64,000 bases of DNA from Garcia nutans (taxonomy: Eukaryota > Streptophyta > Magnoliopsida > Malpighiales > Euphorbiaceae). The stretch spans positions 1,240,001 to 1,304,000 of the forward strand of contig CANTUV010000002.1 in the NCBI GenBank assembly GCA_947685225.1, in the 5' to 3' direction. The position numbers were made by a program, and so were the translations under genes. Under the pieces are notes generated by a model. The model worked only from the letters and a program-made list of their open reading frames with translations. It was not told the DNA's origin and ran no database searches. Shown here in pieces: positions 46,381 to 58,380 of this stretch. Every line of letters begins with the position of its first letter. Within the stretch, counting starts at the first letter, position 1.

Positions 46381-47005
46381 TTGATTTTTAGGGTTTTATT
46401 TAAGTTAGTATATATATACTAGTAGTACCAAAAATCAAAAATTTCAAAAATTTTGAAATATAACCCGAGGCCCAACCCAACCCGACTTCGGGCTTCAAAA
46501 TTTAACCCGAGGCCCGACCCTAACTGATTTTCGGGCAGGCCCAACTCGGCCTGATTTTCTCGGGTCGGGCCGGGTTTTTTGGGCCACGGGTTTTTTGAAC
46601 ACCCCTAGTAAAGAGAAACAAACTCATCTTGTGCTTGCAAATAAGAAAAAAAAAAGAATTATTGCAAAGATTAGCAAAGAAAAAAAAAGAAAGAGGAGAA
46701 CAATAGAACGACTTGAAGATAAGAGAAAAATAGTTTGATAAGAGAAGACATTTTTTAGGTTTGGACTTATTTGGACTTATTTGAAATAAGAAAAATGAGA
46801 GAGAACAATATTGGAATAATATTAAGGAAACCATCACAACCCACTGATTTGGTGGGTTGTGATTCTTTAGCAAATTGATAGTTCTCAAACCATGGAGAAA
46901 ACTATGGAGAACAATACCATCCTTTTAGAAATTAAAACAAACAATTTTTATGGCAATACTATGCCATATTTAACCATCACATATCATCATCCAAATACAG
47001 TGTTA

Positions 47006-50000
47006 ATTACATAGGAATAATTGCTAACAAATCCCATAATCTATGTTTCTCTTAGAAAATTTTGCTTTAATTTTTTATAATAAATAAAAAATAATTTTGG
47101 AATTGAAGGGAAGTATTAACTTATTATACTTTTTCACTTTTTAATGCAAAAATTTTTATTAATAAAAATTAAAAAATATATCTATTAACTACAAATAAAA
47201 TTATATAATTCTAATATATAAAAAATATATATAACCAATGAAATTACTAATTTTTTTGAACTTATTTTAATCAAACAATGGATAATGCATGATAATATAC
47301 AATGGACAATCTAATTTTTATGAGAAAGACACTCTCATTAGGAAAAAAATAAATCTCTACTTGAAAAAAAATACATAATAATCAAATAAGTACTGATAAA
47401 ACTCTAAAATGAAAATTTAAACCGAATTCAATTTTATTCTAAAAAATAAAAAAATAAAAAAAATAATAAAAAACTAAATTTTATATCTATATTGATAAGA
47501 AAATTTATTTTGAGGATAAACTATAAACAAAAACATATAAAATTAAGAAAAGAATAAATACTAAATTTTAGATCTATATTAATTTAAAAATATTTTAAAA
47601 ATAAACCAAAAATATAAAATACAAAATTAAAAACAAGAACAAACAAAAACCTAGTAGTAAATGATAAAAAGAGAAGAAAAAAAAAAGAAATGGGGCTGCC
47701 ATTTATCAATAGGCTATCAATAATCTCACTCTCAAATTAATAAGAAAAAAATATGAAAATTTAGAGAAAAGAAAGTGGTTAATATTCTTTTTCACTTTTA
47801 GTTATTTTCATTTTTAGTTAATAATATGAATATAGACCAAAAAAAAAAATCAATGGTTAGAGTATTCAAAATTGCCACATAAAGAAGTGTCATAGTGGCA
47901 TTAAATTTATAAATATCCATGTAATAAAATTTCCAAGGGTAACCTAATTGGATTGACCGCCATTATATCCAAATTCATTTGTTTTTATTTTTTATTTTTA
48001 CTTTATCTCATTAAAAAAACAAAATAACAAAAGGTCTTTGTCTTAAATCATTGATTGTATTTTTTTTTTTTACAGGATACCAACTAAGTAAATATTTTAT
48101 TATTAAGTAATATAAATTATTTTTAAAATTAATAGGTTTCAAATTTAAATTCTTAACTAGAAAGGGAAAAAAAAAAGAAAAATTAACCTAGCAATTTAAT
48201 GAATGAAGAATATATAATTCCTAGACAGAACGAGGAGAAATGTTAGGTGATTCAGAAATCATTTTAATGAAAGTCTTTGAATATCAAAAGATTTCGATTT
48301 CACTATTCCTCTATGTTCCATTTTTTTTAAAACTTAGGAAAGCCTGTAGGCAAATTAACAATATATAAATTAAACATAACCTTAAGAACATTCTTAAAAT
48401 ATTAATTATAATATGACATGACATAAGATAATTTTTTTTGGTGGGATGTGCCTAATCTAATGAATTATTAATTTATGGCATTATTATTAATTTTTAATTA
48501 TACAATTCTCAAATGACAATTGAATTAAGATTTTTTTTAAAAAAAATCTAATTGAACTTCCAAAGTGATGATAGCATTAGGTAATGGTAATTTGAAAGAC
48601 AGAATTGGATGGAAGCCTATTCCAAATGATATGGGTCGTGCATGGATGGTTTTATATTTTTATATCATTGAATTATATTTTCCAAAGATAACAAATCCAA
48701 AGGTCATTAGACTGTTAATTTATGTAGTGAAAATAAATACGAGATAAGAATTAAATTAAATTGTCATTGCACAACAAAAAAATAAATAAATAAACATATA
48801 AATAAAAACACAATTAAAATGGCATTGACATGAGAGAAGCATACAAAGAGAAGGCCCATTTCCTCTATAAAATGATATATGCAACACAATGGAAGGATTT
48901 AGTTGGCTCACCAAACTCCAATATTCTTCTTTTTCATAACCCTTTTATTTTGTATGTTAATTGTTTCTAGAACCAACAACACTAATTTACTATATATATG
49001 TCTATTAATATTAATATTAATAGTGGCATAGGCTACCAACACATAAAATTCGATTTCTTGGCTTAACGGTTAATAATTATCAAATAAATGAGTCAATTTT
49101 AATATTTTATCAATAATAATTAAAAAATATTAAAACAAATTCAAAGTTATTTTTATTATTTTCAAATATATATATATATACATATATATATATACATATA
49201 TATACATATATATAGCATGGCCGGCATAGTGATATATATGCATGTGAGAAGTTTGTAGAGAAGTATAAGTGATATGGGCAGGTTGGTTGGATTGTGAAAA
49301 TGACATTAATGATGTTTTACAATAATTCCAATAACTACCGGTTTGTTTGGTATATTAATATTTTAATTTATTACTATTAAATTAAAATATTGTTGTTTAT
49401 TTATTATTAAGTTTCAAGTTGGTTTACGGTTTTAAAAAATAATTTTATTATATTTTAAAATTTGTTTGGTATTAAAATCAAATTATTCTTTTTTTAAAGA
49501 AAAAAAATACACACTTCAAATATAAATCAGAAAATTAATATGAGTGTTATTTTGTTGTTCTAATTAAATTTTTATGATTAAAGCACCGGAAATGTATGTT
49601 CAATGAAATTAAAAAAATACTTAATTAATATTTTTAATATAATATTTTTTTTTCAAAATAATTTAATGTTAAAACTTACTTTAAAGTCTAAACTCATTGG
49701 CAATGGTAGTGGCTAGTTATTGGTAATGCTTCAGCAGAAACCAAAAACAGGAAAAATAATAAATGAATTCTCCAATTAATTTAGACTTATGGCATTAGAT
49801 GTGAGCTAGTATTGGTATGAATAATATATTATTGTAAATGCTTTTTATAGATATTTGGTATAGTTGTTTTAATTTTTTCTTTTAAAAGTTCTAAAATTAG
49901 AAGATATTAAATTTAACTTAAAATAATTGTTAATAGTTTCTAATTAATGTTTTTAAGTTGTTTTTTTTCTCATCATAGGCTATTATATATACTACAATCC

Positions 50001-51097
50001 TCTTTTCATATACATGATTTTGGAATGCTGATAATTTTATGCCATCTTCCTAAGTAATTATTACTTGCTCTTCTAATAAAGGTAACAAAAAAATTGCGAT
50101 TAAAATACACTAATATCATACATCCAAAAATTGAATAAGGAAATATTTAATTAATATGAATAGTTTACTTAGTTTTTATCTAATAAGAATTATTAACTGT
50201 TATCACATTATAATGATATCTACACTCAGTATTGGCAAGATTTACTATTAGGTTGTAAATTATTATTATTTTATTTAAGGTATAATATGCTATATTAAGA
50301 TTTTTGATATAGATTTATAATTTTAATTTTATAATATGCTTTTAAAAAAATATTATTCTAGAGTATCACAGTTTAAAATATTATTTATAGTTTGTTTCAT
50401 GCAAATGAATTTTTATAAAGTTTTATGATATTTTTTATAAATCTATTCACATGTTTAATGTGAATGAATATTCATTTATATTTTTATATTTTTTCCTATG
50501 AAATTGGTTATTTTTTTTTATAAATTCTAGTAACTCTATAAATTACTAAAACTAATTAATTTTAAGTACAAATTATTAAATTTATATATTTATATAAATT
50601 TTTGTATGACTAATTCAAATATGAACTGAAATTTTATTTATAATTTTATTGGGTTTTTAAAAATTATTTGCGGATTAAATGAACCCTATGTAACATATAT
50701 TTGATAACATGAACGCAATAACTATGATTTAATGTGGACCGTATGATTCGATAATAAAAAAAGGACATTACTTGGAACAATATATAGACTGTATGACTTC
50801 AATATTATTAATAATGATTTTTTATTTTTAAATATTAAAAAAATCTACCTTATTTGTATTTGAAATGTAATTATAGAAAATGAGAAGGGGAAAATAGTAA
50901 AGAAACTAAAAATAATTAAATTAGAAATGGACATGTCAATCAAAGTCAAGGAAGGCAAGGGAAAGTTAGTTATTTCTAAATCTAACCCCTTGAAATGGAC
51001 AAAAGAAAGTGGAGTAAGTTGGCAGTCTTCTAGAATCTCTTTTCTTTAATAAATTAATAATCAGAATATAATAAAAAAATTAATTTAAAATTAAATG
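47006..51097. other. AT-rich intergenic DNA
   Basis: No coding similarity. It holds a TATACA microsatellite (49167-49214) and a possible core promoter near 48866-48890, ctataaaatgatatatgc followed by gcaacacaatgg. Nothing supports a gene downstream of that. Confidence 0.45.
49167..49214. repeat. (TA)n / (TATACA)n microsatellite
   Basis: Runs of TATATA broken by ACA at regular spacing. Confidence 0.9.
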
Positions 51098-51105
51098 AAA
51101 AGAGG

Positions 51106-51938
51106 TAGGGGTGTTAAAATAAATTTACGGATCGTTTTCGTATTAGATTGACTCATTCTAGTAATACGATTAAGATCAACACGAACACAAATTATTTATT
51201 AATCATATCGATGCGAATATGATAAGAAAATTAAATGGGTGACACCAGTGACATGACATAATAATTTTATATTTTTAAATAATTAATTAAATAATTATTC
51301 ATAAAATAAAATTATGATTAAATTAATTTTAAAATATAAATATATTAAAATTTTCTTAAAAACATATAAAATAAAATATATAACACAATTAATATAAAAT
51401 AAATAATTGGTATGTATTATATTTTAGTATTAGAACTTAATACGAAAAAATATTAAGGATATAAAATATATAAAATGAGATTATTTAAATTATAAAAAAT
51501 TATTTTAATTTTTAACTTTTATTTAGAAAAATAATTTCTAAAATTTATAAAAAATTAAAATTAAAATAATTTAATAATTTAATAATTAGATAAAATTAAT
51601 AATTTTTAATAGAATAACTAAAAATTAAATAAAATATTTATAAATAAATAATAATATATCATATAATAATATTATAATATTATAATAAATATATAATACT
51701 TATTTTTAATTTTTTTATAATAAATAATAATATAATAATATAATTTTGAATTATATAAAAACTACATTATTTTAATTAAACGGATTATATCGTGTTTGTG
51801 TGTTAATATGTTTAAAGTCATGTCATAAACGTATCAATTCATTTATAATATTAATCTGTTTAAGATTAATACTAACTTGGTAATTTTATATGTTTTATAT
51901 GTCGTGTTCATGCGTTATGATTTATTTTGACATTCCTA
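51106..51938. mobile_element. hAT-like MITE
   Basis: Terminal inverted repeats TAGGGGTGTTAAAATAAAT and TAGGAATGTCAAAATAAAT (right end reversed) match at 16 of 19 positions. The flanks AAAAGAGG (51098-51105) and AAAAGAGA (51939-51946) make an 8-bp duplication with one change. It is 833 bp, very AT-rich, with subterminal 'acgaacac' and 'cgtgtttgtgtg' words. No ORF. Confidence 0.85.
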
Positions 51939-51953
51939 AAAAGAGAAATAAAA

Positions 51954-52220
51954 CTATATTATAAAAAATAGTTGGAATCGAATAAGAAGATAAGATTGAG
52001 TTAGACGTGGGGAACATCCCAAAAACAATGTCTTTTGTGAGTTCAAGTCCTCTATAACTTTCATTTTTGCACTTTTTACCCAAAACTTGCATAATTTGCA
52101 TTTCCCCTTAAAATTGTACCTTATAAACCCCTTTATACTTGATGATTTTTGGAGCAATTGATGACTTTTCAACTCGTCCATTAGGCTATTTATTGCAAGT
52201 TCTCCTAATGTATTGACCAT
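51954..52220 (-). other. Unrecognised 88-codon open frame
   Basis: Reads MVNTLGELAINSLMDELKSH and contains KGKCKLCKFWVKSAK with a C-x2-C pair. I do not recognise the family. It lies between the hAT-like MITE and the copia 7 LTR, and it is notable only for staying open in AT-rich DNA. It could be a gene fragment or chance. Confidence 0.2.
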
Positions 52221-52249
52221 GTAAGATTTTAATCCATCGCAATTTATTC

Positions 52250-53354
52250 TGTTGGAGTACTATTTATGGTTATCATGAGTTCTCATGGCATTATAATTAA
52301 AATAAACTATTTAAGAATAATCAAATGATAGAGGAAGTGAGAATTGATTTGAATATGTTGATTAAAGTATTCGATAATAATCCTGTTCCTTATTAATTTT
52401 CTTTTTATCTCATTCCCAAAATTTGACCTTATAGAATAAGAAAATTCTTATATATATAATTTTCCCTAGCTTACACTTATGCTCAAAGCCTTGTACGACC
52501 GCCTAACTGAACCAAGCGACTGCACAAGTCCCGCATGTTTGAATCTTAGCGCCAAATACCTCGAATAAATGATATTTGGCCACGTGGACGAAAGTAATTT
52601 GAATTTAATGGTAACATGTTGCCGAGCGACCACACATTGAGCTGTGCGACTGCACGACACAGCAGCATGGGTAAGCTGAATTCTGTCAGACAATAAAATT
52701 CGACTGATGGAATTAGCCGTTATAGAGAAGTTTCAAACTATGTGACTGTACACCTAGCTGAGCGAATGTACACTGAGCTTTAGCTACCAAATTAGTGAAA
52801 AACAAGCACTAAACATGTGGGACCTACCTCAAACTGCTAGTTCAAGCCAAATGGCTATAAATACCACATTAAAATTTATTTTTGTGGTTAGAAATAGTAA
52901 GATTGTGAATTTCTTTAAGAAACATTTATCATTTTCTTGTCTAAAAATAAAAAACCTATAAACTTGGAGTATTGGGTGTGAACATTAAACACCATTAAAA
53001 GTTTGAGTGTGAGCTTGGAAACACTTAGGTTGTTAGAGTGAGCCTAGAAAAACTCTTGTAAGGGTTGTGAGGATTGATCTCAAACCATTGTAATAGTTCG
53101 GTGTGAGCTAGTGAAAATACAAAGTTAGAGTTAAGCTTGTAAAAACTCAAGACTAGCGGAACCTTAATAAGTTGTTCAGAAAGTAGACATAGGATTGAGG
53201 TAAATTCGAACCACTATAATTCTTTATGTTCTTTCTTCTCTACTCTACTCAATCTTCTTCTATATCTTCTTCATCTAGCTTTTGAATTTTCAATTATTAT
53301 CACTACTCAAATCAACCAATTTACCCCCCTATTGGTTGCTAGTTTGGGAAAATA
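52250..53354 (+). mobile_element. 5' LTR of copia 7
   Basis: Starts TGTTGGAGTAC and ends TTTGGGAAAATA. By comparison with copia 8 (..TTGGGATAACA) the terminal CA has mutated to TA. It holds several GCGACTGCAC/GCGACCACAC words near 52480-52770, the decayed counterpart of the GCGGTCG array in copia 8. The left end is set by similarity to TGTTAGA of copia 8 and is less certain. Confidence 0.75.
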
Positions 53355-53357
53355 ATT

Positions 53358-53368
53358 AGTATCAGAGC
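53358..53368 (+). promoter_or_regulatory. Copia 7 primer binding site
   Basis: AGTATCAGAGC, one change from the TGGTATCAGAGC site, lies 3 bp after the LTR end. Confidence 0.8.
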
Positions 53369-53409
53369 TAGTAAATTTTTTTAAACTTAATTATGAAATT
53401 TGATCCAAA

Positions 53410-54420
53410 ATGGCAGCCATTCCACCAACAAATACCTCGACATCAACCTTTACCTCTAACTCCACTCGCTCTACACATGGAAACCTAAATTCATTTCTTA
53501 TACCTTATTTTGACGGAATGGATTATTCTTATTAGAAGTATAAGATGTATTTATTCTTAGACAGTGAAGGAATTAAGCTTTGAAAATTTGTTGAAAATGA
53601 GTGGAAACCTCCTACTCATGAAGTTGATGGTGTCCAAGTTCCTCTTCCTAAATCACAATGGTTAAGTGCCAATGTAAGAAATCGGTTCAAGAACAATAGG
53701 GCAGCCTCCATCTTGATGAATTGAATATTAAGAGAAAAAGGTGAGAGAGTTCAACATCTCGCTTGTGCACATTACATTTGGAAAACTCATGAGAACTATC
53801 ATGAGGGTACTACTTAAGTGAGGATCTTCAAGAAGGAAATGTATGTACATGGGTATGAGCTATTCAACATGAAGCCTAAAGAAAACGTCATCAACCTGAC
53901 AAACCACTTGCTTACCATTGTAAATGAATTAAAGAAATATGGCAAGATATATGATCAAGGTGATGTCAATAGAAAAATTTTAAGAGCACTTAGAGTAAAG
54001 AAAAGCTTTGAGTCAAAAGTTTCTTCTATTGAAGAGGCTCATGACCTTAGCACCGTGAGAACTGATGAGCTTGTGGAAAAGCTACTCACTTTTGAACTAC
54101 ACACCAAAAAGGAAGAAGAACAAGGTGAGAAAGAGAAAAGGAAAGCAATAGCTCTCAAGGAAATCAAAGAAGTTAAGAGCTCAATTGATGAAGATAGTGA
54201 TGATGAAGAAGAAATGGCAATGCTTTCAAAGAAAATAAGTGTTGGAAGAGAAAGAGAAGATTGCAAGTTAACAAAGGTACATTTCCTAAATCCTCCTTCA
54301 AAGATAAAGATAAAAAGAATGAAGTGAAATATTATGAATGTGGCAAGTCCAGTCACATCAAATCGGATTGCTTCAAGTTAAAGAACAAAAAGAAGTGGGA
54401 TAAGGAAAAGAAAAAATAAC
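53410..54420 (+). pseudogene. Copia 7 gag
   Basis: Starts at the ATG at 53410 (MAAIPPTNTSTSTFT). It reads IPYFDGMDYSY followed by a stop where Trp is expected, then MYLFLDSEG and WKPPTHEVDGVQ. Three more stops follow before the open frame 53818-54327 (IFKKEMYVHGYELFNMKPKE, VNELKKYGKIYDQGDVNRKI, ILRALRVKK). A shift near 54240 leads to the zinc knuckle YYECGKSSHIKSDCF, whose first Cys is Tyr. Gag would coat element RNA; this copy is dead. Confidence 0.87.
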
Positions 54421-55395
54421 TCAAAGCTACATGGAATGATGATTCCTCAAGTGAAGAAGAAGAGGAAGAAGAGGAAGGAATTGTTAATCTATGTCTCATG
54501 GCTATTAAGGATCATAATAGCTCTAATGAGGTCAGTACTCAATCTTTGAACTTGATTGCATATGATAGTGATGTTGATGATGCTTTATATGATAATGAAT
54601 TGATTGAACATATGAACCTTAGAGTAGAAAAGTATTTCTCTAAGATGAAATTTTATAAAGATAAATGTTTCAATTTAGAAAAGGATTTTTTGTCTTTGAA
54701 AAACTCTACATTAGAATTGAAGACCTCAAATGAAAAATTTATTGAAATCAATTGATGAAATGACTAAAATTCACATAGCTTAGAAAATATGATCAAGGAA
54801 AATAAAATATTGAAGGATGAAATAAATGAGTTAAAAGAATCAACTTTAAAATTTCACAAGGGAAAAGAGGCATTAGGTACATTAATCAATAATCAAAGAT
54901 CACCCTCCTTGAAATATGGTTTAGGGTTCACTGGCTCATCTAACACTTCACCTAATGCACCAACATTTGTTAAAGCTTCTAAAACACAAACATCTAATAT
55001 TGATATTGTAAAGAATACAAATGCACAAATCAAGCCTAAAAATCCTAAAATGATTATCTTAGGTTCGTAAGGCTTTAGAACAAAAGTTCCAAGAGCAAAT
55101 CATGCATATATATATATACTAGAAATGCATATAAACATAAAAATGCTCAAAAACAATTTCACTCAACTCATACTTGCAATTGTGTAAATAGTTCATTACA
55201 TTTCAATAAGAAAGTTCATAAGTATAAAGCCTTGTATCAATACACTTATTATATGAAATTTGGACATCATAGCACTTTTTGCTACATTAGAAAGACTCAT
55301 CTTAAATTAAAGGATCCTTCTACTACTAACCCCTAAGGACACAACTTCATTTGGGTACCTAAAAGAAGATAGATCATATTATTTTGTAGGTATGT
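54421..55395 (+). pseudogene. Copia 7 gag-protease spacer
   Basis: Acidic and Lys/Glu-rich, coiled-coil-like stretches at 54498-54755 and 54789-55070 (ELIEHMNLRVEKYFSKMKFY; NKILKDEINELKESTLKFHK). They match the spacer between Gag and protease in SIRE-like elements. The DNA at 55080-55395 is broken. Confidence 0.65.
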
Positions 55396-56600
55396 CTAAA
55401 GTTCACTATCAAGGAAAATGTTTGGCTTGTGGATAGTGGATGCTCAAGGCATATGACGAGTAATGCAAAATTTTTTACAACACTCACTTGCAAGCATGGA
55501 GGTAATGTAACTTTTGATAATAATGCTAAAGGTAAAATAATAGGCATAGGTTCCATTGGCATGCTTGGGAAAAATTTGATTGAAAATGTATGGCTTATTG
55601 ATGGGTTGAAAAATAATTTGCTTAGTGTATGTCAATTATGTGATAAAGGATATGATGTAAGTTTTGACTCTAAATTTGTATTCAAAGGAGTAAGAATTAG
55701 CAATACTTATAAAATTGACTTACATTCCAATAATACATTTGAATGTTTAATTACCATAAGTAATGATAATTAACTATGGCATAGAAGACTAGGATATGCT
55801 AGTATGGCTCACTTCAAATGCATTAGTAAAGAAGAACTAGTTGATGGTCTTCCTAAAGTAAAATTTGATAAAGATAGGATTTGTAAACCTTGTCAATATG
55901 GTAAGCATCATAAAAGTTTATTTAAATCTAAAAATATTGTAAGCACTTCTAGACCCTTAGAACTCATTCACTCGGATTTATTTGGACCAAATAGAGTTGC
56001 AAGCTTAGGTGGCAAGTTATATGCATTTGTACTTGTTGAAGATTACTCAAGGTTTACATGGGTTAATTTTTTAGCTCAAAAGAATGAAGCTTTCAATCAT
56101 TTTAAAATATTTGCAAAAAGAGTTCAAAATGAAAAAGACTATATAATCACATCAATTAGAAGTGATCATGGAAAAAAAATTTGAAAATGAGAACTTTGAA
56201 AATTTTTGCAATGAGTTTGGTATTTCACATAACTTTTCCTCTCATAGAACACCACAACAAAATGGTACGGTTGAAAGAAAGAATAGAACATTGGTTGAAA
56301 TAGCTAGGACAATGCTTAATGAGTATGATTTACCATCTTACTTTTGAGCAAAAATCGTTAATATCGAATGTTATTTTCAAATCGTGTTTACAAAGGCCTT
56401 TCATAAACAAAACTTCTTATGAGTTATGGAATGGAAGAATAACCAAAATTTCATACCTTAGAGTGTTTGGATGGAAATGATTTATATTATATACCAAGGA
56501 CAATCTTGAAAAATTCTGATCCAAATCAGATGAAGGTATATTTTTAGGATATTCATCATCTATCAAAACATATAGAGTATTTAATAAGAGAACACTAGTA
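55396..56600 (+). pseudogene. Copia 7 protease and integrase
   Basis: Protease begins LWIVDSGCSRHMTSNAKFF in similar decayed form (55420-55480; DSG intact). The integrase finger is LWHRRLGYASMAHFKCIS and CKPCQYGKHHKSLFKS, after an in-frame stop at 55771-55773. Core: LIHSDLFGPNRVASLGGKLY, LVEDYSRFTWVNFLAQKN, SIRSDHGKKI; then a frameshift at about 56170 and FENFCNEFGISHNFSSHRTP with QQNGTVERKNRTLVEIARTM (catalytic Glu block intact). A TGA follows at 56345-56347. Confidence 0.88.
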
Positions 56601-58380
56601 GTTAAAGAATCAATGCATGTTATTTTTTATGAATCCTCTAAACTTGATCAAAGGAAAGGTAGTGCTCTTGATGATTTTGTAGGTACATTTGAACAACAAG
56701 AAACAATTGATGTTCCAAAGAATAATCATGATGAACAAAAAGAAGAGTCTCAAGAGCTACTTAAAGAATGGCAATACAAAAAGGATAAACCAAAAGAGCT
56801 TGTCATTGGTGATACATCAAATAGAGTAACTACTAGATTTAAACTTAAGTACTTAGAAGCTAATCTTGCTTTTGTTTTTCAATTTGAGCCAAGGACCATT
56901 GAGGAGGCTCTTAGTGATGAATGTTGGGTGATTGCTATGCGAGATGAACTCAACCAATTTGAGAGAAACAAAGTGTGACAACTTGTTCCTAGACCTAAAG
57001 ATCATCCAATTATGAGATGCAAATGGGTATATAGGAATAAGCTTGATGAATATGGTCTCATTACTAGAAACAAGGCTAGATTAGTAGCCAAAGGACATAA
57101 CTAAGAGGAAGGCATTGACTATGATGAGAAATTTGCTCTCATTGCTATATTAGAAGCCATTAGAATATTGCTTGCATTTATATGTCGCGGAAATTTTAAA
57201 CTTTTCAAATGGATGTTAAAAGTGCATTTCTAAATAGGTTTATAAATGAGGAAGTTTATGTTGAACAACCTCCCAGTTTTGAAGATTATAAATTTTTAAA
57301 TCATGTTTTTAAACTTACCAAAGCACTATATGGATTGAAACAAGCTCCAATAGCTTGGTATGATAGACTTAGTGCATATTTTCTTAAAAATGGTTTTTCA
57401 AAAGGCAAAGTTGATACAACTCTTTTTGTTAAAAAGAAAATATATAACATTTTAATTGTGCAAATTTATGTTGATAATATTATATTTGGTGCTACTAATA
57501 AATCTTTGTGCAAAGAATTTGCTTCTTATATGTCTAGGAAATTTGAAATGAGTATGATAGGTGAACTCAAATTCTTCTTTGGACTTCAAATCAAATAATG
57601 TAAGGATGAAATCTTCATCAACTAATCCAAGTACAAAAAGGAACTTCTCAAGAAGTTTGACATGGATGGTTGCAAATCAAGTAAAACTCCTATGAGCACA
57701 TCCTTGAAACTTGACAAAGATGAAAGTGGTAAGGCAGTAGATAAGAAGAAATATCGAGGTAATATCAGATCACTACTTTACTTAACCTTCTCTAGACTGG
57801 ATATAATGTATACTATATGTTTGTGTGCTAGATTTCAATCTCATCATAGGAAATCACATTTAAATGCAACTAAAAGAATTTTAAAATACTTGAGTGGCAC
57901 ATTGCATTTAGGTATATGGTATCCTAGCAACACATCATTTGACATATTAGGCCTTTTCGATGCGAATTTTGCTAATAGCCAACTACATAGGAAAAGCACC
58001 AATGAAGCATGTCATTTTCTTAGTGATAGCTTAGTTTCTTTGTTTAGCAAGAAACAAGTCTCGGTTGCTTTGAGGAAGCCAAATATGTTACTACATATTT
58101 TTGTTGCACATAAGTTCTTTAGATGAAACAACAATTGCTTGATTAAGGAAAAACATTTGATCACGAAAAAATATTTGATAACATTCCCATTAAATGTGAT
58201 AACACAAGTATAATTAATTTGTCCAAGAACCCCATTCAACATTCTAGGTCTAAGCATATAGACATTAAATATCATCTTTTAAGGGAATGTAGTTTTAGAA
58301 TTTGTTGAACTCAAAATTAACTTGAGGATATTTTTACAAAACCGTTAAATGAAGAAAGATTGAATTTTATAAAAACAAAA
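56601..58380 (+). pseudogene. Copia 7 reverse transcriptase and RNase H
   Basis: Linker (56613-56978) with EAPSDECW-like and AMRDELNQFERNKV; a stop replaces Trp after NKV. RT: RNKARLVAKGHN followed by a stop, MDVKSAFLNRFINEEVYVEQ, LTKALYGLKQAPIAWYDRLS. The catalytic box reads YVDNIIFG at 57467-57490, the second Asp changed to Asn (codon AAT at 57476-57478). RNase H: CARFQSHHRKSHLNATKRIL, FDANFANSQLHRKSTNEACH, where the first catalytic DAD region is altered, and NTSIINLSKN-like remains near 58200. It ends at the copia 8 insertion. Confidence 0.88.

Larger units (their letters stand above)
44371..46607 (-). mobile_element. Non-autonomous hAT transposon
   Basis: The ends are perfect 11-bp inverted repeats TAGGGGTGTTC / GAACACCCCTA, with an 8-bp target duplication GTAAAGAG at 44363-44370 and 46608-46615. 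Subterminal regions of about 150 bp are packed with GGGC/GCCC words (cgggctggg, gggccgggcc, cccgaggccc), typical transposase-binding clusters of Ac-like hAT elements. No transposase or hAT dimerisation domain is seen, so it would depend on a partner. The interior has a 208-bp tandem duplication and a Ser/Gln/Ala-rich frame. Minus orientation is suggested only by a TATA-like start near 46410 facing that frame. Confidence 0.92.
43925..47005. mobile_element. Older long-TIR element split by a hAT element
   Basis: The left flank (43930-44090) and the reverse complement of the right flank (46880-47005) are similar: TTTGTTTGAATGGATGG against TGTATTTGGATGATG, and further in TTTATTATATTTAGAAAGATAG against TTTGTTTTAATTTCTAAAAGG. 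This looks like roughly 100-bp terminal inverted repeats of a MITE-like element into which the hAT element at 44371-46607 jumped. Borders and target duplication are not resolved. Confidence 0.42.
52250..58380 (+). mobile_element. Ty1/copia element 7, SIRE-like, truncated by copia 8
   Basis: Plus-strand copia with a 5' LTR of about 1.1 kb, primer site, gag, protease, integrase, RT and RNase H in decayed frames. It is interrupted at NEERLNFIKTK-like coding sequence (58380) by the 3' LTR of copia 8. The rest should resume to the right of the window. Large LTRs, the CCCCCCTATTGGTTG LTR end and the protein match to copia 8 place it in the SIRE/Maximus branch. Confidence 0.88.
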
